DNA from: Bacteroidales bacterium UBA1680
GTDB lineage: Bacteria > Bacteroidota > Bacteroidia > Bacteroidales > UBA932
Length of the DNA: 64,000 nucleotides
Assembly: GCA_002320605.1 (NCBI GenBank)
Contig: DCKG01000015.1
Location: 51,575-115,574 of the forward strand
Reading direction: 5' to 3'
Notes under the pieces: generated by a model
What the model was told of the DNA's origin: nothing
What the model saw: only the letters and a program-made list of their open reading frames with translations
Database searches by the model: none
Part shown: piece after piece, positions 8,232 to 16,323 of the stretch
Numbering within the stretch: position 1 is the stretch's first letter
Layout: each line of letters opens with the position of its first letter
Made by a program: the position numbers and the translations under genes

Positions 8232-9386
8232 ATGAGGCCAATCATGCGCAAGCCTACTTTATTAATTATTATAGTATTATTGAGTATCTGCAGATGTGGA
8301 AGGAATAATAATTCTTTTGATAATTTTTCCAACCTAATCTCAGATTCAACAATAATGATAAACGTCCACCCTACCAACGATGTAGTTTCTTTCGACCATA
8401 TTTTCAAAGACATTAAAATAATACATTTAAAAGAGGAATTGGGAAACATCATAGGAAGTGTAGACAAAATAATTTCTCATAATCAGAATTTCTATCTTTT
8501 AGACAAAAGAATATCGAAAAGGATTTTCGTATACGACTCTACTGGCACATTCAAGTTTCATATTGGACGTGTTGGAAGAGGCCCTGGAGAGTATATCGAG
8601 CCAACAGATTTTACGTTCATCGGCGACGAGGTTTTGGTACTAGACCAGTTTAGTCATAGAATGCTGAAATACTCTAATCAAGGTGATTTTCTGTCCGACA
8701 TTGAAACTCAACTTTCATTTTCCGAGATTGAATATGTTTCAGATAGCCATTCGCTGATAGCTAGGGCAGGATATAATAATGGCGAAGGCCATGAGAATTA
8801 TGAATTATTAGAGATTGACACTTTGGGACATCTAATATCAGAATATCTTCCGAATCCATGCCGCATAAATTATTCATCAGGAGCAGCCCTGAAGAATGGA
8901 TATGAAGATGGAGAGATTATATATTCACGGGGTTTATTTCCCGGAGTATTTTCATTTTCATCCATGGGCGTAACCAGTCGTTATCTCTTTGAAATTGATA
9001 ATGGTCTTCCTCATGAATTCGAAAATAATTGCAAGGGAGATTTTGAGACGTTCATGAACAAGTACAATTCATATTCTTACTTCTCGGGTAATTTATTAGA
9101 CACGCAGCGTTATTTGTTCTTCACTGTCATTTCTAGAAAGGCGATTATATACGGCATATATGATAAAGAGACAAAAAAAACAGTCTGCGGCCCCCCTGAT
9201 ATTTCAGGGATAATGTCAAACGACATCAACGCTATAGCCGCATCTGCTATGATGAATGGGTATGCTAGGGTTTACGGCGATTTGATCTTATGCACATCCT
9301 CGTCTGAGTTGTTTTCTCAGAATTCAGATAAAGAAATAAGCAATCGAGACGGGACATCATATTGCATCGTCATGGCAAAAATATAG
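8232..9386 (+). CDS. 6-bladed beta-propeller lipoprotein, copy 2
   Basis: This 384-residue secreted propeller has the motif GRVGRGPGEYIEPTDF near residue 110, which is the clearest sequence mark of the DUF5128-type propeller group. A start at 8244 (M-R-K) is as likely as 8232. The N-terminal hydrophobic stretch ends in I-C-R-C, a poor lipobox, so lipidation is likely only by analogy with the paralogues. It is AT-rich like the peptide gene before it. I infer a surface or periplasmic binding partner for that peptide. Confidence 0.78.
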   Translation: MRPIMRKPTLLIIIVLLSICRCGRNNNSFDNFSNLISDSTIMINVHPTNDVVSFDHIFKDIKIIHLKEELGNIIGSVDKIISHNQNFYLLDKRISKRIFVYDSTGTFKFHIGRVGRGPGEYIEPTDFTFIGDEVLVLDQFSHRMLKYSNQGDFLSDIETQLSFSEIEYVSDSHSLIARAGYNNGEGHENYELLEIDTLGHLISEYLPNPCRINYSSGAALKNGYEDGEIIYSRGLFPGVFSFSSMGVTSRYLFEIDNGLPHEFENNCKGDFETFMNKYNSYSYFSGNLLDTQRYLFFTVISRKAIIYGIYDKETKKTVCGPPDISGIMSNDINAIAASAMMNGYARVYGDLILCTSSSELFSQNSDKEISNRDGTSYCIVMAKI

Positions 9387-9498
9387 GTCATGCATTCCCT
9401 TATTTTTACTGAATGGACTCTTGCAACTATTAACTAAGAATCAGATAAAGAATTTATTGTTTCTATAGCCTCCACTATCTGGTCGGTGTTATTGTTTT

Positions 9499-9548
9499 CT
9501 CCTACCACGACTTACATGTACGGTTATAGCTTTGTAGATTATTCGTAG
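9499..9548 (+). pseudogene. Fossil propeller tail before the third cassette promoter
   Basis: The bases from about 9499 (tcctaccacgacttacatg...) through the tagatgat just ahead of the promoter resemble the last codons of the type-B propellers, in particular the tail and trailing bases at 23336-23390. They are frame-disrupted and carry no gene of their own. The 110 bases before this (9387-9498) show nothing I can assign. Confidence 0.5.
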
Positions 9549-9552
9549 ATGA

Positions 9553-9584
9553 TTTGTGCATTTAAAATGTTTTGCATAAATTAG
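9553..9584 (+). promoter_or_regulatory. Promoter of the third cassette
   Basis: TTTG (9553-9556) is separated by 20 bases from TAAATTAG (9577-9584, one mismatch to TAnnTTTG). The spacer carries TTTAAAATGTTTT, the locus-wide core. It lies 70 bases ahead of the second thioredoxin-fold gene. Confidence 0.6.
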
Positions 9585-9653
9585 GGTCGAGGAAGAGAGG
9601 AGACGTGTCGCAGCGCATAATAACAACGCTAAGCCATTCAAGATACCATTCTC

Positions 9654-10232
9654 ATGCGTAACGGAAGCAAATACTCCAGAGCGGCAACGACGGCCATCTT
9701 CGCCGTCATGTTGTCCCTGCTGCTCCCATGCTCCTGCAGAGATTACCGAGTCGGCAGGAGAATGAAGGCCATGATGGAGAACCCCATCGTGATTCCGGGG
9801 CGGCTGTCCACCGCCTGGCGAGACACCGTCATTACCGGCAGCGTTGCTCTCTGCCATCCGCTGCTCGTCATTCACGTGGATTCCAGCTATTGCTCGACAT
9901 GCGTAATACCGAAGCTGAACAGGTATTCGCCTTTGTACGCCCAATCGTTGTCCGAAGGGACTTTCCGGCTCGCAGTCATCGTTTCCAGTCCGCATGGCGA
10001 AGCTCGCCACATTTGCCATCAAGTAGAGCTTCACCATTTCGACTTTCCCGTTTATGTTGACCTGGAGAACGAGTTCGATTTGCTGAACCCATCTATCCCG
10101 TCCGACCGAAGGTTCCATAGCTTTCTCACCGACAGGCAAGGGCGGCCAAGATTCATCGGCGACCCTACCGCTAGCGACCGCCTGATGAGAATTTTCAATG
10201 AGGTGCTCAAAAGTGAAGATAAAACTAAATAA
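9654..10232 (+). CDS. Thioredoxin-fold CXXC lipoprotein, copy 2
   Basis: This 192-residue near-duplicate of the protein at 7195 has the same N-terminal lipoprotein region, C-S-T-C at residues 80-83 and the conserved ending 'R-P-R-F-I-G-D-P-T-A-S'. The leader from about 9591 is also nearly identical to 7131-7194. Unlike copy 1, it is followed directly by a propeller gene instead of an NVEALA peptide, so a peptide gene may have been lost here. Presumed role: periplasmic disulfide chemistry for the peptides (inference). Confidence 0.75.
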   Translation: MRNGSKYSRAATTAIFAVMLSLLLPCSCRDYRVGRRMKAMMENPIVIPGRLSTAWRDTVITGSVALCHPLLVIHVDSSYCSTCVIPKLNRYSPLYAQSLSEGTFRLAVIVSSPHGEARHICHQVELHHFDFPVYVDLENEFDLLNPSIPSDRRFHSFLTDRQGRPRFIGDPTASDRLMRIFNEVLKSEDKTK

Positions 10233-10251
10233 ACTTAATTAAGAACAATGC

Positions 10252-10269
10252 GATGGTAACGTTACTGTC
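10252..10269 (+). promoter_or_regulatory. Intercistronic hairpin before propeller copy 3
   Basis: GATGGTA pairs with TACTGTC around loop ACGT. It corresponds base for base to the hairpin at 7790-7809, including one compensatory pair change, although here it precedes a propeller and not a peptide gene. Confidence 0.5.
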
Positions 10270-10307
10270 AAGCGGCAAGATTTTCACTTACGTACATCAA
10301 TTCTGTC

Positions 10308-11447
10308 ATGAAATCCTTTAAATTGCTAAATGCAGTCTTCTGCGTAGGTCTGTTGCTCTTCATTTCCTCATGCGCCAATCATGATGACTACGGCATGATG
10401 CCAGAGAGGTCATATAGAATTGATATCGACAGACCAGGCACTTTCAACATTGACGACTATGCCAAATTCAGTCGGCTGATTCGGTTGGAAACTACGGCTG
10501 AATCCCTGATCGGAGAGATCAGTAAAATCCAGATCATGTGGAACGAAGATATACTGATACTTGACAAACTTTCTGAAAATCTCTTCATGTTCGACTCTGC
10601 AGGCAATTTTATCAAAACAATTGGCAGAAAAGGGAATGGGCCTAATGAATATGCGGAGATATCCGATTTCGAATTCGATGAAGAGCAGGGAAACATATAC
10701 ATTTACGATAGGCTGAAGCATCGCTTCCTTCTTTACGATTCCGCTGGGGAATTCATCAAGGAGCTGCAAACAGACTTGACGGGAAATGCTTTCACAAAAA
10801 TCGGGGACAAATTCTGGTTCTATTATCCCTATTCGAAGGACAGCAGGTTTTACCTGATACTAACAGACGATAAGCTGAAAAATGTCGAAAAGGCCTATTT
10901 CCAGTGGAACAGGCTTTTGCCCTCTTCTTATTCGCCTTGTTTCTCAGGTACTGGGGCGGAAAAGTATTTCTTCTTCATAGGGTCAAACATCATCTATAGG
11001 TTAGACGGGAAGAATCTGCTGCCTGAAATCGGCATTGATTTCGGAAAATACACATTCCCATACGACAAGATTCCTGATCTGGACAACAAGGCTTTCGAGG
11101 AACTGGTAAGCGGAAACGATTATGTCGGAGACTTGAGCGGAGTTGTCATATCGAATGATATCTGCTTTCTCAAATTCAGGGAGATAAAGCCGGCTGGAGA
11201 GCCCTCAAGGTCATATTTCGCCGTAATCGATTTTGGTTCCGGAGCGGCAAGGACTTACGACTCAGCTAAATCGTCTGACATGCTGGTCGACTTTTTCTCT
11301 CCATTGCTCGTAACCAAAGACAAAGAAATTGCGTACCCGATTTATCCGTCACATCATAACAGCATCTATTACGAAACGCTGCGAAAGTACTTCCCTTCCT
11401 TGACTCAAGACTCGAATCCGCTTCTGGCGTTTTATTCATTAAATTGA
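10308..11447 (+). CDS. 6-bladed beta-propeller lipoprotein, copy 3
   Basis: This 379-residue lipoprotein (lipobox I-S-S-C) has the variant motif GRKGNGPNEYAE near residue 105 and repeated 'F-D-S-A-G-x-F-I-K' blades. It belongs to the same DUF5128-type group as the other copies. A shortened fossil of this very gene lies at 23446-23599, directly ahead of the TolC gene. Its downstream flank (11448-11517) also matches the TolC gene's promoter and first codons, so this propeller type was once the immediate neighbour of the exporter operon. Confidence 0.78.
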   Translation: MKSFKLLNAVFCVGLLLFISSCANHDDYGMMPERSYRIDIDRPGTFNIDDYAKFSRLIRLETTAESLIGEISKIQIMWNEDILILDKLSENLFMFDSAGNFIKTIGRKGNGPNEYAEISDFEFDEEQGNIYIYDRLKHRFLLYDSAGEFIKELQTDLTGNAFTKIGDKFWFYYPYSKDSRFYLILTDDKLKNVEKAYFQWNRLLPSSYSPCFSGTGAEKYFFFIGSNIIYRLDGKNLLPEIGIDFGKYTFPYDKIPDLDNKAFEELVSGNDYVGDLSGVVISNDICFLKFREIKPAGEPSRSYFAVIDFGSGAARTYDSAKSSDMLVDFFSPLLVTKDKEIAYPIYPSHHNSIYYETLRKYFPSLTQDSNPLLAFYSLN

Positions 11448-11576
11448 TTTAAGAATATAATATACTATATTTCGATAATGAATCAAAAATATGCTCCGTT
11501 GGAAGGAATATGCTCTTGAGACCGCCATTACTGACAGCGTTGGTCTCCGTCACCCATTGCTCGACATGGGTAATAA
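11448..11576 (+). pseudogene. Chimeric fossil: TolC promoter/start fused to thioredoxin-fold gene fragment
   Basis: Bases 11448-11517 match 23600-23675, the promoter and first ten codons of the TolC gene, but the -7 box reads TATATTTC in place of TATATTTG. From about 11518 the sequence switches to a piece of the thioredoxin-fold gene (gagaccgccattactgacag..., compare 7360-7450) with an internal deletion, ending near the codons of the CSTC motif. It records an illegitimate junction between two parts of the locus. Confidence 0.7.
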
Positions 11577-11642
11577 TACAGATGACAAACCTGGGCCATA
11601 GCGGCCACCGGAAATTTAATATCAACCAAAAAAATCAAGGCC

Positions 11643-11927
11643 ATGAAAAAAATCATTATTGTTTCTTTGGCAGCCGCTCTCCTGGCGGGAGGCGCTTTCG
11701 CTACGAAGTTCGCGCCAAAGAATGAAGCGACCGATTTGTTTAAATCCAACTTGGAAGCGCTAGCACAAACTGAGGAAGATCACCAGTACCTATTCTCGCA
11801 AGTCGTAACATATTGCCAGCATCAAAATTCAAATGGATTTCCGTGTTTAGGTGAGATAGTTTATTGCTTGCAATGGGGAAATTTGAAATCATGTTCGTCT
11901 CACGGTTGCAATAAAAATCATTTTTAG
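11643..11927 (+). CDS. NVEALA-leader secreted peptide precursor, copy 3
   Basis: This 94-residue precursor has a signal peptide (L-L-A-G-G-A-F-A) almost identical at DNA level to copy 5 at 21022, then NEATDLFKSNLEALA, then a tail with five Cys (C...C...C...C...C, ending C-N-K-N-H-F). An odd Cys number would leave one thiol free or allow dimers. No clear promoter is visible just upstream; the mutated TolC-type promoter fossil is there instead, so it may depend on read-through from the cassette before. Confidence 0.78.
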   Translation: MKKIIIVSLAAALLAGGAFATKFAPKNEATDLFKSNLEALAQTEEDHQYLFSQVVTYCQHQNSNGFPCLGEIVYCLQWGNLKSCSSHGCNKNHF

Positions 11928-11963
11928 AATTTCCCCAGAGACGCTAACTCTAATTCTCCCAGC

Positions 11964-13073
11964 ATGAAAATAAGGACTTACATCAAAATACTAAGCATAA
12001 TATCGCTGTCAATTTGCTTTAACTCGTGCGACAACGTCGAAAAAGCAAAAGATGGATACGACAGAATCATCAATATATCAGATCTCTCATCGGCTCAACC
12101 TATTCAAAGTCATATCTCAGAAGTTTCCTATATCCCTCTGGAATCTAACGAGCAAACATTGTTCATGTCCGCCGATAAAATACTATTCATTGACGGATTG
12201 ATGTACGTCGGTGATTTCGCGACAGGGAAGATACTCGCATTTGACTCGGAAGGTAAAAACAGACTGGTTCTGAACAAACATGGACGCGGTCCGGGAGAAT
12301 ATATCGGGATTCAGAGCTTCACTGTCGATGATTCTTTCATCTACGTTTTGGATGCGTATGCTTTGAAAATCCTAAAATATTCAAGGATGGACGCTGCTTT
12401 CATCTCTGCGATGGCTTTGCCAGTTTTCGCCCTGGATTTTGAGGTATTGTCAAACGGTGGATTTATTTTTGCATTTGCGCCGATTGATGGTCTCAATCCT
12501 CCAATTAAGCAAAGCAATCATAGGATATTCATCAGTGACAAGGATATGAACATCATTGCAGAAGAATTCGAATATGCCTCAGGGACTGTTGATCCTATTG
12601 GTTCTAGGCGATATCTTACTGTCTACGATGAGGAAATCACATTTTATTCAATACATGACGATGAATACATGGTTTTCAGTCGCAAGGACGGTAAATTGCA
12701 ACAGAAAGTTCTGATTGACTTCAAAGAAGGAAAAGATGAGAAAGCACCTATTGAGTCTCAATCTTTTATTTTTTCTTCGCCTGTCCTATGCAATGAGTAT
12801 TGTTTCTTCCTGGCAAAAATTGGAGACCAAGGCCAAACATTGGTCTATGATGGGAAGCATGGCAAGCTTTTAGCCAGCAAGGCATCCGACGCTAAAGGGC
12901 CGTACCTATTGAACGTTTACGGAAGCACAGGCGATACTTATTACGGCATTATTCAAGACGGAGCCTCATACTATGAAACAATGATTTCTAATGGTTTCCC
13001 CAAAGCTGATGTTCAGACAGAGGCGGCGATAAGGCAAAACAACCCAATACTGATTTCGTATCGTATGGATTGA
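11964..13073 (+). CDS. 6-bladed beta-propeller lipoprotein, copy 4
   Basis: This 369-residue lipoprotein (lipobox F-N-S-C) has the motif NKHGRGPGEYIG near residue 107. Its closest relative in the window is the copy at 18945: both share the ending 'GFPKAD...EAAI' and similar spacing of blades. It follows NVEALA copy 3 by 36 bases. Confidence 0.78.
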   Translation: MKIRTYIKILSIISLSICFNSCDNVEKAKDGYDRIINISDLSSAQPIQSHISEVSYIPLESNEQTLFMSADKILFIDGLMYVGDFATGKILAFDSEGKNRLVLNKHGRGPGEYIGIQSFTVDDSFIYVLDAYALKILKYSRMDAAFISAMALPVFALDFEVLSNGGFIFAFAPIDGLNPPIKQSNHRIFISDKDMNIIAEEFEYASGTVDPIGSRRYLTVYDEEITFYSIHDDEYMVFSRKDGKLQQKVLIDFKEGKDEKAPIESQSFIFSSPVLCNEYCFFLAKIGDQGQTLVYDGKHGKLLASKASDAKGPYLLNVYGSTGDTYYGIIQDGASYYETMISNGFPKADVQTEAAIRQNNPILISYRMD

Positions 13074-13080
13074 ATATTTG

Positions 13081-13190
13081 GGTTTGGCGACTGAGGAAAA
13101 AATCACAGTTGGAGAATTATGCGCCTATAATCCGGGTACCACATGTGAAAGTCTCGGTGAAACATTTAAAGATAACATAAGAGCCGCAAA
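13081..13190 (+). pseudogene. Fossil C-terminal half of an NVEALA peptide gene
   Basis: In frame from 13081 the DNA encodes L-A-T-E-E-K-I-T-V-G-E-L-C-A-Y..., clearly related to the tail of copy 5 (L-A-D-E-E-I-I-V-G-E-L-C-A-Y). The start codon, signal peptide and most of the leader are gone, and the fragment abuts the stop codon of the preceding propeller. It lies just before a type-B propeller, as copy 5 did before an insertion sequence entered. Confidence 0.75.
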
Positions 13191-13192
13191 TA

Positions 13193-14254
13193 ATGTGCAG
13201 ACATTTCATAATTCTATCGTTAATCATAACTGCCGGGCTTTTCTCGGTGGTTATGGTTTCGTGTTCTGAGACGGACTCAAACGCCTACCTTCGCTCGCTG
13301 CGCCGCATCGGTATGGTTGCTATAGATCCTGTTGATTCCGCCAGCCTTTCAGACGTAGAGGAATTTCTGGCCATGGACGTAGTGAAGGCTGACGACTGGC
13401 TGATCATGAGAGGCGACAGCAGGGCAACGTTTCACCTTTTATTTTACAATATAAACACACGTGAACACTTCTTTGCGCTGAGAAAGGGGCGTGGACCTGG
13501 AGAGGTTATTCAGCCAACAACCCTTGTTAAATGCGAGAACAAAACTCTCATATACGACCCAGATAAAAAGATCTTATTCGAAATCAATATTCCTGAGACT
13601 GAACGTACCAAGATAGCCTCAATGGACACTGTTGCTGCTTTCGGAGAAGATTTCACCAAACCGCTAAAACTTGCTTGTTGTGGGAAAGACGGCTATATCA
13701 CCACGAACGTAACCGATCCAGATACCTGGTACTCGTATTCCGATTGGTCTGGGAATGTCCTCTCAAGCGTACAAGCGTTTGAAGATAAGGACCTCTCCGA
13801 TGATGCTGACACAAGAATGTCTCACCTTCTTAGCTCAGTAATGGTTTCCAACCCCAGCGGCACAAAGGCTTGCGTGGCAAACATTGTTTTCCCTGCGATA
13901 TCATTCTCGTCCATTGAAGACGGAAAATTGACTGAATACAAGCGATACACCTTCCCCACCATGGGGTTCAGAAACACACATGTAACAGACGAAACGATAC
14001 GTAATTTTTACTGCCTTCAGGCTGACGAGAAATACGTCTATGCTCTATATTCTGGGAACAAACTCCGCGGCGGTTCTTTTCCCAGCTGGGAGAGCCAGCA
14101 CCTGATAGTCTATGACTGGTCTGGAGAGCCTGTGAGACATTTCATCCTACAGAGGAATATAACCAATTTCTTCCTCGAAGGCTACAAGCTTTACTGCGAC
14201 TCATCCTACCCGGATTTCAACGTCTACGTCTATGACCTCGATAAGTATCTATAA
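13193..14254 (+). CDS. Beta-propeller lipoprotein, type B, copy 5
   Basis: This 353-residue lipoprotein (lipobox M-V-S-C) contains RKGRGPGEVIQ near residue 100 and is a close paralogue of the protein at 22327, beginning with the shared N-A-Y-L-R-S-L-R-R after the lipid anchor. I call these type B because their N- and C-terminal regions differ from copies 2, 3, 4 and 6. It begins the stretch leading into the transglutaminase, ligase-like and signal peptidase genes. Confidence 0.75.
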   Translation: MCRHFIILSLIITAGLFSVVMVSCSETDSNAYLRSLRRIGMVAIDPVDSASLSDVEEFLAMDVVKADDWLIMRGDSRATFHLLFYNINTREHFFALRKGRGPGEVIQPTTLVKCENKTLIYDPDKKILFEINIPETERTKIASMDTVAAFGEDFTKPLKLACCGKDGYITTNVTDPDTWYSYSDWSGNVLSSVQAFEDKDLSDDADTRMSHLLSSVMVSNPSGTKACVANIVFPAISFSSIEDGKLTEYKRYTFPTMGFRNTHVTDETIRNFYCLQADEKYVYALYSGNKLRGGSFPSWESQHLIVYDWSGEPVRHFILQRNITNFFLEGYKLYCDSSYPDFNVYVYDLDKYL

Positions 14255-14282
14255 CCAGCAGAATCACAGCTAAATAATATAC

Positions 14283-16307
14283 ATGGAAAAAGTTGTTCTG
14301 GCAATCTCGCTAATATTCTTGTGTACTTGCTGCACACAGAGCAGGATAGAATTGGCATTGGAACTCGCAGAGGAAAATAGACCCGAATTGGAGAGAGTTC
14401 TCGAACATTTTTCAGATGATTCCGCAAGGCTTGCGGCCGCAAAATTCCTAATCGGGAATATGCCCGGTAAGATTACGCTTGACACAACTTCAGTTTCTTC
14501 GAGCCAGCCATTCTTCGATGCATTCTCGGATTATAGGATGAAACATGGGGGGCTTGGCATCACTGGCCTATATGACATGCTTGACAGCGTAAAGAGCAGC
14601 ATCGGAGAGCCTACAATTTCACCATCGTATCTGCTAGATGTCAAGACATTATCGTCCGAGTTCCTGATCGGGCACATTGACAAGGCCGTCGATGAGTGGA
14701 GCAGGACGAAATCAAAGAATGAGGTTTCATTCGATGAATTTTGCAGATTCGTTCTGCCATATAGAATATACGAAAGTTGGTGGAAAGGTGCAAACTCGTA
14801 TTTCCGGGACAAATACGCAGGAATGGTGGCGGACTGCGCCAATCGTTTCGAGGCTAGCGAAAAAATCAAGTCTGACGTATCTGCGTGGTTCAGGCAAGAC
14901 GGCACATTTTTCAGAGAAAACTCTTTTCTGTCACCAACAACGTTCTACAACACCGTAAAGTCAGGCGCCGGAGTATGCTACGACTACAATGCGGTTTTAA
15001 CATCTGCTCTTCGCAGCGTAGGAATTCCAGCAGCAATTGACATGGTGCCATATTGGGGAAATTCAAACGCCCGGCATTTCTGGACGGAAATCGTCGGGGC
15101 TCCAGTTAAGGGCATTTATGATAACACGCAGATGGACTTCCGTTCTCCAGATGATGAACTCATCAACGACACATTCTGGTTCAAGTATGGTATAATTGAC
15201 GATACGACCGGCATTCCATCAAATGTCAAATTGCGGAAATGCCGCACGGTACCAAAAATTTACCGACTGGGATATGAGATTCAGGGAAAATCGCTTGCGA
15301 TGGTCGCAGGCGAAGATATACCGTCCATTTTCAGGAATCCGGCAATTGAAGACATTACAGCAAATCTAGTGGAATGCAAGGCTGTATCGGTGAAAATCGT
15401 CGAGAACACCACTCATAGACGTTTCGCATATCTGTGCTGCTATGACCCAGACAGCCATTGGTGGACTCCAGTCGCATGGGGAAGGATTAAAGGAGGAAAA
15501 GTAAAATTTGCAGATGTCGGTGTGAATATATTGTACATCGCAGCTTATTACAAGGATGGGGACGTGATTCCGTTCAGTTCCCCATTCATACTTCAATCCA
15601 ATGGCGAATTGAGGTATCTCGATGCGAACCCCGATAAATCGATTGAAGCGACTCTCTTCTCAAAGGTGCCATTGAGAACCTCGGTAGCGTTCTATGCCAT
15701 GGTGATGAGAGGAGACAGAATCATGTTCGCGAATCGGCGCGACCTTTCAGACACCACTACGATATTAAAGATTTCGGAGATTCCATACTACACCCAAGAA
15801 ATCATCATCCATGACTCGCCTCCAGCAAGATATATGGTCTACAAGACGGATTCTTTTCCAATCAAATTCGTGGCTGAGTTGGAGTTCATCGGAGAAACTG
15901 GAGATGGCAGGGACACGGTCTGGGCAGGGACTCCTTTCGGGAATCCGTGCTACTCAATGTCGCCGACATCTTTCGCATTCGATGGGGATAGACTCACCTA
16001 CGCCTACATTGACAAAGTAGATTTTCCGGAGGATTTCATAGCTCTCGATCTTGGCCAGCCCAGGAAAATAAAGAAGATACGGTACTGTCCTAGAAATGAC
16101 GACAACGCCATCATCCCAGGGAATCAGTACGAGCTTTTCTATTGGGATGACGGATGGAAATCCCTAGGCAGGAAAGCCGGCGAAGACAATCGCCGTTTGC
16201 ACTATGACAATGTCCCAGATGGGGCGTTGCTATGGTTACACAACCATACTCATGGAAAAGAGAACCGCCCTTTCACCATCGAGAACGGCATACAAGTCTG
16301 GTGGTAA
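14283..16307 (+). CDS. Transglutaminase-fold lipoprotein
   Basis: This 674-residue lipoprotein (C-T-C-C near residue 17) has a transglutaminase/protease-like core: G-V-C-Y-D-Y-N with Cys232, A-R-H-F-W-T-E with His265, and an Asp in Y-D-N-T-Q near residue 285, giving a plausible Cys-His-Asp triad. Beta-rich domains follow, and the C-terminus resembles a discoidin-like carbohydrate-binding fold. Such secreted proteins can act as proteases, amidases or crosslinkers, and the sequence does not say which. Its place between the peptide cassettes and the signal peptidase suggests a role in peptide processing or anchoring (inference). Confidence 0.75.
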   Translation: MEKVVLAISLIFLCTCCTQSRIELALELAEENRPELERVLEHFSDDSARLAAAKFLIGNMPGKITLDTTSVSSSQPFFDAFSDYRMKHGGLGITGLYDMLDSVKSSIGEPTISPSYLLDVKTLSSEFLIGHIDKAVDEWSRTKSKNEVSFDEFCRFVLPYRIYESWWKGANSYFRDKYAGMVADCANRFEASEKIKSDVSAWFRQDGTFFRENSFLSPTTFYNTVKSGAGVCYDYNAVLTSALRSVGIPAAIDMVPYWGNSNARHFWTEIVGAPVKGIYDNTQMDFRSPDDELINDTFWFKYGIIDDTTGIPSNVKLRKCRTVPKIYRLGYEIQGKSLAMVAGEDIPSIFRNPAIEDITANLVECKAVSVKIVENTTHRRFAYLCCYDPDSHWWTPVAWGRIKGGKVKFADVGVNILYIAAYYKDGDVIPFSSPFILQSNGELRYLDANPDKSIEATLFSKVPLRTSVAFYAMVMRGDRIMFANRRDLSDTTTILKISEIPYYTQEIIIHDSPPARYMVYKTDSFPIKFVAELEFIGETGDGRDTVWAGTPFGNPCYSMSPTSFAFDGDRLTYAYIDKVDFPEDFIALDLGQPRKIKKIRYCPRNDDNAIIPGNQYELFYWDDGWKSLGRKAGEDNRRLHYDNVPDGALLWLHNHTHGKENRPFTIENGIQVWW

Positions 16308-16323
16308 TCAAAGTAAATCAATC

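Noticed and set aside
13078..13269. A small open frame after propeller copy 4.
   Set aside because: Its first half is the fossil NVEALA tail and its second half is an out-of-frame reading of the next propeller's signal peptide; there is no start signal.
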